Origin: Azoarcus olearius
GTDB taxonomy: Bacteria; Pseudomonadota; Gammaproteobacteria; Burkholderiales; Rhodocyclaceae
Direction: 5' to 3'
Length of the DNA: 64,000 nt
NCBI RefSeq assembly: GCF_001682385.1
Contig: NZ_CP016210.1
Coordinates: 1,922,001 to 1,986,000 of the forward strand
The translations under genes were made by a program, and so were the position numbers. Positions 54,436 through 63,511 of this stretch are shown piece by piece (the first letter of the stretch is position 1; the number at the start of each line of letters is the position of its first letter). A model generated the notes under the pieces. The model did no database searches, was not told the origin of the DNA, and saw only the letters and a list, made by a program, of their open reading frames with translations.

Positions 54436-55686
54436 TCAGTGCGCGCGGTCGTCCAGCAGGGCGACCGAGTCGAAGGTGCGCTGATTGGCGTTGTGGCGGA
54501 GCTGGACGAGGAACATCGAGGCCGACACGAAAAGCCCGAACAGCACGATCACCACGTTGATGCTGAGCCCGGCCCAAATCAGCAGCGCGTAGCCGCCGGT
54601 CATCACCAGGATCGACAGGTTCTCGTTGAAGTTCTGCACCGCGATCGAGTGGCCGGCGCCCATCAGGATGTGGCCGCGATGCTGCAGCAGCGCGTTCATC
54701 GGCACCACGAAGAAGCCCGCCAGGGCGCCCACCGTCACCATCAGCAGCATCGCCGCGGTGCGGTCCTTCACGGCCAGCATCAGGAACACCGCGAAGCCCA
54801 TCGCGATGCCGAGCGGGATGACGGTGACCGCCTTGCGCAGTGTGATGAAGCGCGCGGCGAGAATCGACCCGACGGCGATGCCGAGCGCCACCACGCCCTG
54901 CAGCATCGACGCCTGCGACAGCGTCAGCCCCAGCTGCTGCTCCGCCCACTTGATCACGATGAACTGCAGCGTGGCCCCGGCACCCCAGAACAGCGTGGTG
55001 ACCGCGAGCGAGATCTGGCCGAGCTTGTCGCGCCACAGCAGTCGCAGGCAGTGGTTGAAGTCGTGGATCAGGTAGAGCGGATTGCGCTTGAGCGGCTTGT
55101 GATCGACGCCGGTATCGGGGATGTAGAAGTTGAACAGCGCGCCGAGCAGGTAGAGCACACCGACGATGGACACCGCTGCTTCGAAGGGCGTGGAGGCCAG
55201 CGGCAGGTTGAGGCCGCTCAGCCAGCCGGCGACATCGGGGCGGATGAGCAGGCCGCCGAGCACGGTGCCGAGGATGATCGCGCCGACGGTCAGGCCCTCG
55301 ATCCAGCCGTTGGCGACCACCAGCAGGCGGTGGGGCAGGTATTCGGTGAGGATGCCGTACTTGGCCGGCGAGTAGGCCGAGGCGCCAAGCCCGATGATCG
55401 CGTAGGCGAGCAGCGGGTGAATGCCGAAGAACAGCATCAGGCAACCGCCGATCTTGATCGTGTTGCTGATCAGCATGACCCGCCACTTGGGCATCGAGTC
55501 AGCGAAAGCGCCCACGAACGCGGCCAGGGCCACGTAGGAGACGGTGAAGAAAAGCTTGAGCAGCGGTTCGTATTCCGCTGGGGAAGCCATGTCCCGCAGC
55601 AGGGCGATGGCGACGATGAGCAGGGCGTTGTCGGCCAGCGCGGAGCAAAACTGCGCGGCCATGATGATGTAAAAGCCTAGCGGCAT
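54436..55686 (-). CDS. lplT: lysophospholipid transporter LplT
   Basis: The 416-residue MFS protein has about 12 helices and LplT motifs: MAAQFCSALADNALLIVAIALL, FADSMPKWRVMLISNTIKIGGC, AYSPAKYGILTEYLPHRLLVVANGWIEGLTV and VPMNALLQHRGH. LplT flips lysophospholipids inward for re-acylation by Aas; no aas gene is adjacent. It is divergent from the LysR gene. Confidence 0.94.
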   Translation of the reverse strand: MPLGFYIIMAAQFCSALADNALLIVAIALLRDMASPAEYEPLLKLFFTVSYVALAAFVGAFADSMPKWRVMLISNTIKIGGCLMLFFGIHPLLAYAIIGLGASAYSPAKYGILTEYLPHRLLVVANGWIEGLTVGAIILGTVLGGLLIRPDVAGWLSGLNLPLASTPFEAAVSIVGVLYLLGALFNFYIPDTGVDHKPLKRNPLYLIHDFNHCLRLLWRDKLGQISLAVTTLFWGAGATLQFIVIKWAEQQLGLTLSQASMLQGVVALGIAVGSILAARFITLRKAVTVIPLGIAMGFAVFLMLAVKDRTAAMLLMVTVGALAGFFVVPMNALLQHRGHILMGAGHSIAVQNFNENLSILVMTGGYALLIWAGLSINVVIVLFGLFVSASMFLVQLRHNANQRTFDSVALLDDRAH

Positions 55687-55815
55687 CGGTGAAACTGCTC
55701 GTCGCGAAAGCGGAAGCGCGGTTTATATCACGAAGCCGTCAAACGTGTTGCGACGTGCTACCGGGCCGCCGACAGGCGGAAACGACGCGAAAGCGGCAAC
55801 TGTGCTCTAATTACG

Positions 55816-55829
55816 GGCATAAATATGCC
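55816..55829. promoter_or_regulatory. palindrome in the lplT-lysR intergenic region
   Basis: A 6-bp perfect inverted repeat (GGCATA-AA-TATGCC) sits in an AT-rich patch 13 bp before the LysR ATG. It is a good candidate site for LysR autoregulation. Confidence 0.5.
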
Positions 55830-55841
55830 TTATCACTAATC

Positions 55842-56762
55842 ATGGCCGATCGCAGGTTGCAGGTCTTCCATGCCGTGGCAAAACACGGCTCGTTCACCCG
55901 GGCGGCAGAGCATCTGTTCATGACCCAGCCCGCGGTCACCTTCCAGATCAAGCAGCTGGAAGAGCACTACAACACGCGGCTGCTGGAACGCGGCCACGGC
56001 AAGATTTCCCTGACCCCGGCCGGGGAGCTGGTGCTCGCTTACGCCGAGCGCATCCTCGGCCTGTCCGAGGAGCTGGAGTCGCGCGTGTCCGAGCTGACCG
56101 ACGAGCTGGCCGGCGTGCTCAACATCGGCACCAGCACCACGATCGCCGCGTACTGGCTGCCGACGCTGCTCGAGAGCTTCAAGCGGCGCTACCCGCGCGT
56201 GATCCCGCGCGTGGTGGTCGGCAATTCGCAACTCACCGAAGACCGCGTGGCCGCGCGCGAACTCGACCTCGGCCTGATCGAAATCGTCACCGAGCAGCCG
56301 GCGATCGAGCACCGCAGCGCCGCCCGTGACGAGCTGATGGTGATCTGCCAGCCCTCGCATCCGCTCGCCAAGGCCAAATCGCTGCGCGCCTCCGATCTGA
56401 TCGCCTATCCCTTCATCACCCGCGATCCGGGCAACGCCATCCGTGAACTCGCCGAGGAGTTCTTCGAGGCCGCCGGGATCAGCATGAACGAGGTGACGCT
56501 GTGCGCCGAGCTGGGCAGCCTGGCCACCGTCAAGCTGCTCGCGGCCGAAGGGCTGGGCTATGCGATCGCCTCGCGCGCGGCCATCCTGCGCGACCTGCGC
56601 GAGGGCCGGATCGCCGCGGTACCGCTCGAGCCGCGCCTGTATACCCCGCTCGAAGTCATCATCCCGCGCGACAAGTTCCGCTCGCGCCTGATCACCACCT
56701 TCGCCGACCATGCCTGTGAGGTGCTCGCCGCGCTCGCCGGCGAGTTCGCCGCCGACCACTGA
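55842..56762 (+). CDS. LysR-family transcriptional regulator
   Basis: The 306-residue regulator has the N-terminal LysR helix-turn-helix (LQVFHAVAKHGSFTRAAEHLFMTQPAVTFQIKQLEE) and a periplasmic-binding-protein-like effector domain (LNIGTSTTIAAYWLP, LDLGLIEIVTEQP, LAAEGLGYAIASR). It is of the CysB/CbbR-like length; the effector is unknown. It starts at the ATG at 55842 just after a palindrome and overlaps radA by one base. Confidence 0.93.
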   Translation: MADRRLQVFHAVAKHGSFTRAAEHLFMTQPAVTFQIKQLEEHYNTRLLERGHGKISLTPAGELVLAYAERILGLSEELESRVSELTDELAGVLNIGTSTTIAAYWLPTLLESFKRRYPRVIPRVVVGNSQLTEDRVAARELDLGLIEIVTEQPAIEHRSAARDELMVICQPSHPLAKAKSLRASDLIAYPFITRDPGNAIRELAEEFFEAAGISMNEVTLCAELGSLATVKLLAAEGLGYAIASRAAILRDLREGRIAAVPLEPRLYTPLEVIIPRDKFRSRLITTFADHACEVLAALAGEFAADH

Positions 56763-58132
56763 TGGCCAAGGCGAAGACGGTTTTCGTCTGCACCGAATGC
56801 GGTGCGCAGGCGCTGCGCTGGCAGGGCCAGTGTCCGCAATGCAATGCCTGGAACACCCTGGTCGAGAGCATCGCCGAGCCCGCCCCCAGCGCCGGCTCGC
56901 GCTTCGCCGCGCTGGCGGGCACCACCGCCCGGCTGCAGGCGCTGTCCGAACTCGAACCCAAGGAGGAGCCGCGCACGCCCACGGGCATCGACGAATTCGA
57001 CCGCGTGCTGGGCGGCGGGCTGGTCGCGGGCGGCGTGGTATTGATCGGCGGCGACCCCGGCATCGGCAAATCCACACTGCTGCTGCAGGCGCTGTCGCAC
57101 CTGGCCGGCACGCAGGCGGCGGTCTATGTCAGCGGTGAAGAGTCCGGCGAGCAGGTGGCGCTGCGCGCGCAACGCCTGCAACTGTCGGCCAGCACGCTGC
57201 AACTGCTGGCCGAGATCAACCTGGAACGCATCCTCGCCACGCTGCGCGAGGCCAAGCCGCGCGTCGCGGTGATCGACTCGATCCAGACCATCTATTCCGA
57301 AGCGCTGCAATCCGCGCCCGGCTCGGTTGCGCAGGTGCGCGAGTGCGCCGCCCAGCTCACCCGCTACGCCAAGCAGAGCGGCACCGCGCTGATCATCGTG
57401 GGCCACGTCACCAAGGACGGCGCGCTCGCCGGCCCGCGCGTGCTGGAGCACATCGTCGATACCGTGCTGTACTTCGAGGGCGATACCCACTCCAGCTTCC
57501 GGCTGGTGCGGGCGTTCAAGAACCGCTTCGGCGCGGTGAACGAACTCGGCGTGTTCGCGATGACCGAGCGCGGCCTGCGCGGGGTCTCCAATCCGTCGGC
57601 GATCTTCCTGTCGCAGCACGCCGAGCGCGTTTCCGGCAGCTGCGTGCTGATCACGCAGGAGGGCACGCGCCCGCTGCTGGTCGAAATCCAGGCGCTGGTC
57701 GACGCCGCTCACAGCCCCAACCCGCGCCGCCTCAGCGTGGGGCTGGAGCAGACCCGGCTGGCGATGCTGCTCGCGGTGCTGCACCGTCACGCCGGCATCG
57801 TCTGTTTCGACCAGGACGTGTTCGTCAATGCGGTCGGCGGGGTCAAGATCGCCGAACCGGCGGCCGATCTGGCGATCCTGCTCGCCATCGTGTCTTCGCT
57901 GCGCGACAAGCCCTTGAAGCACGGCCTCGCGGTGTTTGGCGAAGTCGGCCTGGCGGGCGAAATCCGGCCCGCGCCGCGCGGGCAGGAGCGGCTGAAGGAG
58001 GCGGCCAAGCTCGGTTTCTCCGCCGCCATCGTGCCGCGCGCCAACCTGCCGCGCCAGGCCATCGACGGCCTGCAGGTAATCGGCGTAGACCGCATCGAGG
58101 AAGCACTGGAGCGCGTGCGCGAGCTGGAATAG
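56762..58132 (+). CDS. radA: DNA repair protein RadA
   Basis: The 456-residue RadA (Sms) helps process recombination intermediates. It has an N-terminal zinc finger (CTECGAQALRWQGQCPQCNAW), Walker A (GGDPGIGKST), Walker B (AVIDSIQT), the RadA-specific KNRFG motif and a C-terminal Lon-protease-like domain (FGEVGLAGEIRPAPRGQERLKEA). It is co-transcribed with the LysR gene. Confidence 0.97.
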   Translation: MAKAKTVFVCTECGAQALRWQGQCPQCNAWNTLVESIAEPAPSAGSRFAALAGTTARLQALSELEPKEEPRTPTGIDEFDRVLGGGLVAGGVVLIGGDPGIGKSTLLLQALSHLAGTQAAVYVSGEESGEQVALRAQRLQLSASTLQLLAEINLERILATLREAKPRVAVIDSIQTIYSEALQSAPGSVAQVRECAAQLTRYAKQSGTALIIVGHVTKDGALAGPRVLEHIVDTVLYFEGDTHSSFRLVRAFKNRFGAVNELGVFAMTERGLRGVSNPSAIFLSQHAERVSGSCVLITQEGTRPLLVEIQALVDAAHSPNPRRLSVGLEQTRLAMLLAVLHRHAGIVCFDQDVFVNAVGGVKIAEPAADLAILLAIVSSLRDKPLKHGLAVFGEVGLAGEIRPAPRGQERLKEAAKLGFSAAIVPRANLPRQAIDGLQVIGVDRIEEALERVRELE

Positions 58133-58196
58133 GCGCTCCGCGTCGAGGCCGCCCGCCGCGCACCTTCAAGTCCCTCGCAGCGGGGGCGCCGCAGGC

Positions 58197-58463
58197 TCAG
58201 CGCGGCCCGGGCTTGGTCCGCGAGCCGGGTGGAATGCTCTCCCGGGCGCGTTCCTTCGCGGCCGCCTGCTCCTCCGGGTTGTCGCCCTCGTCGCGCGGTG
58301 CCGGCTTCTCGATCTCCAGCTCCAGTGTCTTGCCGTGGTCCAGTGCCAGATCGGGCTCGGTCGCCAGCGGCGCTTTCTCCTTCGGCCCAGCGGGCTGGAT
58401 GCCGCCGTGTGTCTTGCCGCTGTCCAGCGGCGGCTTGTCGTCCGGGGTGTAGGACTTGGTCAT
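58197..58463 (-). CDS. small charged disordered protein
   Basis: This 88-residue protein is rich in Pro, Glu, Lys and Asp and has no hydrophobic core. It is predicted disordered from composition alone. AGGAG lies about 7 nt before the ATG at 58463, which supports it as a gene. I recognise no family. It is divergent from the DUF2795 gene, whose protein is also highly charged. Confidence 0.5.
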   Translation of the reverse strand: MTKSYTPDDKPPLDSGKTHGGIQPAGPKEKAPLATEPDLALDHGKTLELEIEKPAPRDEGDNPEEQAAAKERARESIPPGSRTKPGPR

Positions 58464-58787
58464 GGTCTGCTCCTGCCTCTACGCGATTCACGGTGGAAGC
58501 GGTATCCAGCAGGCGGCGTTCCCGCCGTGCCAACTACCCGTACCGGGCGGAACCCCCTCGGGTTCTTGATCCGCGGGTAATTGTTGCGGCTGCGCTGTAG
58601 CTTTTGCGCGCCGCAGCGGTTGTCTCCAGCCTCAACCAGAGGCGCCCGCGCGCGGAGGGAGACCCGGCCTTCCCGCCGCCTGTTCGGTCTCCCGCTGTCT
58701 CCCGGCCAGCGCGCTGCCGCATGCCCCGTCCGCGGGCACCGGGTTTGCAGCGTCAGCCGCGTTGCACGCTGCACACAGGAGACAGCC
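58464..58787. other. 324-bp intergenic region between two charged-protein genes
   Basis: It should hold the promoters of both divergent genes. A GAACCC-CCTC-GGGTTC hairpin (58550-58565) is followed by TT. It does not follow any gene end. I see no strong -10. Confidence 0.4.
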
Positions 58788-59348
58788 ATGGCCAGCACCC
58801 AGCATCGCAAGCAGGAAGGCGGCGGTACCCGCCAACCGGCCGGACAGCACGGCAAGAGCGACGACCGCCGCGCCGAGCGCCGCTACGCGGACGACGAGGA
58901 TCGCGAGCGCAAGGCGGACGAGAAGCGCGACGAAAAGGACGACCACAAGGCGCGCGCCGACAAGGACGAGCGCGACAGAGCGAGCGATCGCAAGGCCGGC
59001 GAAAAGCGCGACGAGAAGGACGAGCGCGACGAGGACCGCAAGGCCAGGTCGCACAGCGGCGAGCGCGACGAAGCGCGCAAGGATGAAGACCGCAAGGCCG
59101 ACGAGCGCGATGAGGACCGCAGCCGCGGCTCCGCCCGCGACGAAGACGACGAGGGCGGTGCACCCAATCCGATCCAGGTGCAGAAGTTCCTCGGCGGGCT
59201 GGACTACCCGGTGGACAAGGCCGAGATCGTGCAGAAGGCGCGCGACGAAGGTGCGGACGAGCGCGTGCTCGACGCCCTCGAGCGGATTCCGGAGGGCGAG
59301 TACGAAAGCCCGGTGGCGGTGTCGAAGGAGGTCGGCAAACTTGACTGA
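58788..59348 (+). CDS. DUF2795 protein with long charged linker
   Basis: The 186-residue protein has a very polar first two-thirds built of Lys/Arg/Asp/Glu repeats (EKRDEKD twice, DEDRKA twice). A C-terminal DUF2795 domain follows (about 125-186: NPIQVQKFLGGLDYPVDKAEIVQKARD, LDALERIPEGEYESPVAVSKEV). DUF2795 function is unknown. AGGAG precedes the ATG by 8 nt. Its end overlaps the TTG start of the next glycosyltransferase gene by 8 bp, so they are coupled. Confidence 0.82.
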   Translation: MASTQHRKQEGGGTRQPAGQHGKSDDRRAERRYADDEDRERKADEKRDEKDDHKARADKDERDRASDRKAGEKRDEKDERDEDRKARSHSGERDEARKDEDRKADERDEDRSRGSARDEDDEGGAPNPIQVQKFLGGLDYPVDKAEIVQKARDEGADERVLDALERIPEGEYESPVAVSKEVGKLD

Positions 59349-60846
59349 GACCACCGCCCCCCAGGAGCCGGCCCGCGTGCCGGTGACCGCAGACAGCGCA
59401 CGGCTGGAGCCGGAAACGGTCCGGCCCGCGTTCGACTTCGACGCGCAGGCGCTGATCGCCTTCCACGACGCCTACCTGCAGCGCGGCGCTCCGGCCGAAG
59501 GTACGCCGCGCGCCGACACCGACATCTGGCGCTGGATCGAGGAGAACCACCGCTGCAACACCGCGTTGTGGGGCGAGGAGGATCGCGCGCGCCGTACCGA
59601 CGTGCCCGAGTCCGAGATCGTGCGCTGCAAGCGCGCCATCGACCGCTACAACCAGCGCCGCAACGACGCGGTGGAGATGCTCGACCAGCGGCTGCTCGCC
59701 GCGCTCGACACCACCGTGCCCGCGCCCGACGCGCGCCTGTCCAGCGAAACCGCAGGCGCGATGACCGACCGGCTGTCCATCCTCGCGCTCAAGATCCACC
59801 ACATGCGCCTGCAGACCGAGCGCGACGACGCCGACGAAGCCCATCTGCGCCGCTGCCGCGACAAGCTGTCGGTGCTGATCGAACAGCGCGCGGACCTCGC
59901 CGGCTGCCTGGACCGCCTGCTGTGGGAGGCCCGCTGCGGTGCCGCGGTGTTCAAGAGCTACCGCCAGTTCAAGATGTACAACGACCCCACGTTGAACCCG
60001 GAGTTGTACCGCCAGCGCGCGGATAGCGGCCGGGAGGCGCAGGTGGATGTGCTGATTCCCACCTGCGACCGCCCGGGCGCGCTGGCGGTGACGCTGACGG
60101 CCCTGTTCGCGCAGACGCGCGCGCCGCTGCGCATCGTCATCTCCGACCAGGGCAAGCGCCACAAGGCGCTGGGGGCCGAAGAGGTGCAGGCGGTGCTGCG
60201 CCTGCTCGGCAGCCGCGGGCATGCGGTGGAGGTGCACCGCCATCTGCCACGGCGCGGGCTGGCCGAACAGCGCGACTTCCTGCTGCGCCAGGCGCGCGCG
60301 CCCTACGTGCTCTTTCTCGACGACGACGTGGTGATCGAACCCGATCTGGTCGACCGGCTGCTGCGCACGCTGCGCGAGCAGGGCTGCGGTTTCGTCGGCA
60401 GCGCGGTCATCGGCATGAGCCATGCCGGCGACGACCGCCCCGAGCAGCAGGCGATCGAGTTCTGGGAAGGGCAGGTGGTGCCCGAGGCGGTGCAGCCGGA
60501 CAGCCCCGAGTGGGCGCGCCATCGCCTGCACAGCGCCGCCAACCTGTACCACGTGCAGACCCGCCTCGGCCTCACGCGCGAGCGTCAGCGGCTCTACAAG
60601 GTGGCGTGGGTGGGCGGCTGCGTGATGTTCGACACCGCCAAGCTGCGCGACGCCGGCGGCTTCGGCTTCTGGCGCCGGCTGCCGGCCGAGCATTGCGGCG
60701 AGGATGTCTATGCCCAGCTGCGCGTGATGGCGCGCTACGGCGGCTGCGGCATCATCCCGTCCGGCGCGTTTCACCAGGAACTGCCGACGACGGTGGCGCG
60801 GCGCGAGGTGGATGCCCCGCGCGTGCTCAACCTGGCGGAGGGCTGA
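59341..60846 (+). CDS. DUF4254-family 2 glycosyltransferase fusion
   Basis: The 501-residue protein has an N-terminal DUF4254 domain (about 25-190: FHDAYLQRG, WRWIEENHRCNTALWGEEDRARRTDV, CKRAIDRYNQRRNDAVEMLDQ). A GT2 domain starts at about 235 (VDVLIPTCDRPGALAVTLTALFAQT, FLDDDVVIEPDLVDRLL with the DDD metal motif, WVGGCVMFDTAKLRDAGGF). The start is TTG, with AGGAGG about 8-9 nt upstream. The two domains are usually seen near each other in glycan clusters; here they are one chain. It precedes GT9 genes. Confidence 0.85.
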   Translation: MTETTAPQEPARVPVTADSARLEPETVRPAFDFDAQALIAFHDAYLQRGAPAEGTPRADTDIWRWIEENHRCNTALWGEEDRARRTDVPESEIVRCKRAIDRYNQRRNDAVEMLDQRLLAALDTTVPAPDARLSSETAGAMTDRLSILALKIHHMRLQTERDDADEAHLRRCRDKLSVLIEQRADLAGCLDRLLWEARCGAAVFKSYRQFKMYNDPTLNPELYRQRADSGREAQVDVLIPTCDRPGALAVTLTALFAQTRAPLRIVISDQGKRHKALGAEEVQAVLRLLGSRGHAVEVHRHLPRRGLAEQRDFLLRQARAPYVLFLDDDVVIEPDLVDRLLRTLREQGCGFVGSAVIGMSHAGDDRPEQQAIEFWEGQVVPEAVQPDSPEWARHRLHSAANLYHVQTRLGLTRERQRLYKVAWVGGCVMFDTAKLRDAGGFGFWRRLPAEHCGEDVYAQLRVMARYGGCGIIPSGAFHQELPTTVARREVDAPRVLNLAEG

Positions 60847-60848
60847 AC

Positions 60849-61982
60849 GTGCGGCCGGAGGGCTTCGTCGCGGCGCGGGCTGCGGCCCGGCCCTTCGGCG
60901 AGGTGGACGAGATCGCGGTGCTGCGCCCCAGCGGGCTGGGCGACTTCATCTTCGCGCTGCCCGCGCTGGAAGCCCTGCGCGAACGCTACCCGCATGCACG
61001 CATCACCCTGCTCGCCAAAGGCTGGCATCGCAGCTTCCTGAAGGGGCGAACGCGCCTGGTGGACGAGGTGGTCGCGCTGCCGCCGATTCCCGGCGTCGGC
61101 GCACCGCCCGGGTACGCGGCCGACGAGGCAGCGATCGACGCCTGCGTGGAAGCGTTGCGCGCGCGTGCCTTCGACCTCGCGTTCCAGTTCCACGGCGGTG
61201 GCCGCTATTCCAACCCTTTCCTGCTGCGGCTCGGCGCACGCCACAGCTTCGGCCTGCTCGCGCCGGGGGCGACCCCGTTGCCGCACTGCGTGCCTTACGA
61301 GCTTTGGCAGAACGAACGCCTGCGGCTGCTCGAGGTCGCGGCTCTGGCGGATGCGCGCCCGGTGGAGCTGGAGCCGCTGCTGCCGGTGCTGCCGCGCGAT
61401 CGGCGCGAACTCGGCGAACGCGTCGAGCTGCCGCCGCAGCCGCTCGCGGTGCTCAGCCCCGGCGCCACCGATCCGCGCCGGCGCTGGTCAGTGGCGCGCT
61501 TTGCCGCGGTGGGCGACGCGCTGGTCGAGGCCGGGGCGGCGGTGGCGGTGCAGGGCGACGACAGCGAGCGCGGCCTCACCGCGGCGGTGGTCGCCGCGAT
61601 GCGCAGCCCCGCGCTCGACCTCGGCGGCCGCTTGTCGCTCGACGGGCTGGCGGCCTTGCTCGCGCGTGCGCGCCTGCTGGTGGCCAACGACAGCGGCCCG
61701 CTGCACCTGGCGCAGGCGGTCGGCACCGCCACCGTCGGCATCTACTGGCTGATCAACCTCTTCGTCTCCGGCCCGCCCACCGTCACCCGGCGGCGCTACG
61801 CGCTGTCGCTGCGCCAGAGCTGCCCGGTCTGCGGACGCGACAACCGCCATCAGCGCTGCGAGCACGACGTCTCCTTCGTGGACGACGTCGCGCTCGACGA
61901 CGTGCTTACGCCGGCGCTGGCGCTGTGGCAGCAGGAGGCGGCGCGGCCAGCAGCGCATGCGCCTCATCCAGCACCGCGCTAA
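60849..61982 (+). CDS. family 9 glycosyltransferase (heptosyltransferase-like)
   Basis: The 377-residue GT9 protein has the ADP-heptose transferase pattern: IAVLRPSGLGDFIFALPALEALRERYP, LAFQFHGGGRYSNP, LSPGATDPRRRWSVARFAAVGDAL and VANDSGPLHLAQAVGTATVGIYW. The C-terminal Cys set (CPVCGRDNRHQRCEH) could bind metal. The start is GTG at 60849, 3 bp after the upstream stop. The end overlaps the convergent second GT9 gene by 77 bp. Confidence 0.88.
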   Translation: MRPEGFVAARAAARPFGEVDEIAVLRPSGLGDFIFALPALEALRERYPHARITLLAKGWHRSFLKGRTRLVDEVVALPPIPGVGAPPGYAADEAAIDACVEALRARAFDLAFQFHGGGRYSNPFLLRLGARHSFGLLAPGATPLPHCVPYELWQNERLRLLEVAALADARPVELEPLLPVLPRDRRELGERVELPPQPLAVLSPGATDPRRRWSVARFAAVGDALVEAGAAVAVQGDDSERGLTAAVVAAMRSPALDLGGRLSLDGLAALLARARLLVANDSGPLHLAQAVGTATVGIYWLINLFVSGPPTVTRRRYALSLRQSCPVCGRDNRHQRCEHDVSFVDDVALDDVLTPALALWQQEAARPAAHAPHPAPR

Positions 61983-62964
61983 GTCCGTCATCCGGGTGGT
62001 CGGGCGTCCATACCGCACGGTGCAGGCGACGGTCGAGCGGCGCCCAGCGCGCCATCTCGGTGGCGCGGAACACCACCACGCTGGGCAGGCGCAGGCCCGC
62101 GGCGATGTGCGCGACGCCGGTGTCGTTGCACACCAGCAGGCGTGACCCCGCCAGCAATGCGGCCAGCGCGCCGGCGCTGATCGGCGCCGCCGCATCCACC
62201 GCCGGCGTGCGCAGCGCGGCGCGCACCGCGCGCGTGATATCGGTTTCCGCTTCCGAGCCGGTCAGCACCAGCGGCAAGCCGGTGGCGGCGTGCAGCGCAT
62301 CGCCCACCGCGGCGAAGCGCTCCGGCGCCCAGCGCTTGTCGGCCTGGCGCGCCCCGGCGTGCAGGCAGATGTAGCGCCCCGGGGCCAGTCCGCGCGCGAC
62401 CCCGCTCGCCGCGAGTTCGGCCTCGTCGGCGGGATCGAGCGGGAACTCCAGCGCATCGCCGGCGCGCGCCGCGCCGATGAAGTCGGTGAGCGCCAGCAGG
62501 CGGTGGATCTCGCTGCCGGCGGCGGGGTAGGGCAGCGTGTGTTCGTCCATGCCCGTGCCGAAGCCGGCGGTCACGCGGGCGCCGAACAGCTGCGTCACCG
62601 CGTTGGAGAGCCGGCCGTCGCCGTGCAGTTGCAGCGCAAGGTCGAAGCGGCGCGCCTGCAGGGCCGTCAGGAAGGCGGGGAAGGCGGCGATGTCTGCCTC
62701 GCGTTCCGGAAACCCCGGAAAACCGGGAAAGGCGACGAAGTCGTCCACATAGCGGCGGTAGCGGCGCGCAAAGGCCGCGGCCCACGGCAAGCCGACCAGC
62801 GTGATGTGGGCATCCGCGCAGGCGCCGCGCAGCGCGCGCAGGGCGGGCACCGCGCACAGCATGTCGCCCAGCTGCAGCGCGCGCAGCACGACGATGCGCG
62901 CGGGGCGCAGGCGCGCCAGCAGCGAAGGCGCCGGTGTAGCGGGGGCAGGGTTTGCACGTGTCAT
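61906..62964 (-). CDS. family 9 glycosyltransferase (second copy)
   Basis: The 352-residue GT9 protein has VVLRALQLGDMLCAVPALRALR, LALQLHGDGRLSNAVTQLFG, CLHAGARQADKRWAPERFAAVGDAL and VCNDTGVAHIAAGLRLPSVVVF. It has an Ala/Pro-rich tail. It faces the other GT9 gene, and the two tails overlap antisense. AGGAGA lies about 8 nt before the ATG at 62964. Confidence 0.88.
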   Translation of the reverse strand: MTRANPAPATPAPSLLARLRPARIVVLRALQLGDMLCAVPALRALRGACADAHITLVGLPWAAAFARRYRRYVDDFVAFPGFPGFPEREADIAAFPAFLTALQARRFDLALQLHGDGRLSNAVTQLFGARVTAGFGTGMDEHTLPYPAAGSEIHRLLALTDFIGAARAGDALEFPLDPADEAELAASGVARGLAPGRYICLHAGARQADKRWAPERFAAVGDALHAATGLPLVLTGSEAETDITRAVRAALRTPAVDAAAPISAGALAALLAGSRLLVCNDTGVAHIAAGLRLPSVVVFRATEMARWAPLDRRLHRAVWTPDHPDDGLSAVLDEAHALLAAPPPAATAPAPA

Positions 62965-63085
62965 CGGGGCGTCTCCTCGGGTCGGGCGTGGCGCTCTCCA
63001 GCAAGCGGCGGGCCGGGCGCGCCGATTGCTCTCCCCGCGAGGGGCGGCTTTCCGCCCGCCATACCAAAAACACGGGAGACAAACG

Positions 63086-63433
63086 ATGACGGCAAGGAAA
63101 AAGGTGGCGACCTGGCTGGACCTGGTGAACACCGTGGTGAGCGGCGGCGCGGAGCGGGTGCGCATCCATCCGCTGTGCGGCAGCGATGGCGGCTGCGTGG
63201 CGCTGTCGCTTGACGAGCGGGTGGTGCACGACAGCGGGGGCCGCGTGACGGTGTTCCGCGGTGAAGAAGCGGCGGCGCGCTTTCTGGCGCTGGGCGGTTG
63301 CCACACCTACAGTCGGGGAGAACGCCTGCAGTTGCAGGCCGCGTGCGGCAACGGGGCGCGCTGCCTCCGCCTGCAGCGCGGCAGCCAGCTCGACGCGTGC
63401 GAAGGGGCCCGCGCCGCGCAGGTGACCGCATGA
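63086..63433 (+). CDS. 115-residue protein of unknown function
   Basis: This small protein has six cysteines and mixed polar sequence (VRIHPLCGSDGGC, GGCHTYSRGERLQLQAACGNGARC). GGGAGA lies about 7-8 nt before the ATG. I do not recognise it. It is divergent from the second GT9 gene across 121 bp, where a 6-bp hairpin (63042-63057) occurs. Confidence 0.55.
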   Translation: MTARKKVATWLDLVNTVVSGGAERVRIHPLCGSDGGCVALSLDERVVHDSGGRVTVFRGEEAAARFLALGGCHTYSRGERLQLQAACGNGARCLRLQRGSQLDACEGARAAQVTA

Positions 63434-63511
63434 GGGCGGCGGCGCGGGCGACCGCCGCGGCCGAGTGCTTATTACATCGCGCTGTATTCTTTGCACATAG
63501 GGAGGGCGGCC

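Noticed and set aside
55689-55841. N-terminal extension of the LysR frame
   Set aside because: It is in frame, but it lies in the lplT promoter region and would put the palindrome inside the gene. The conserved LysR N-terminus starts at 55842.
58550-58565. GAACCC-CCTC-GGGTTC hairpin followed by TT
   Set aside because: It looks like a terminator but lies between two divergent genes, not after a gene end. I kept it only as a note under the intergenic region.
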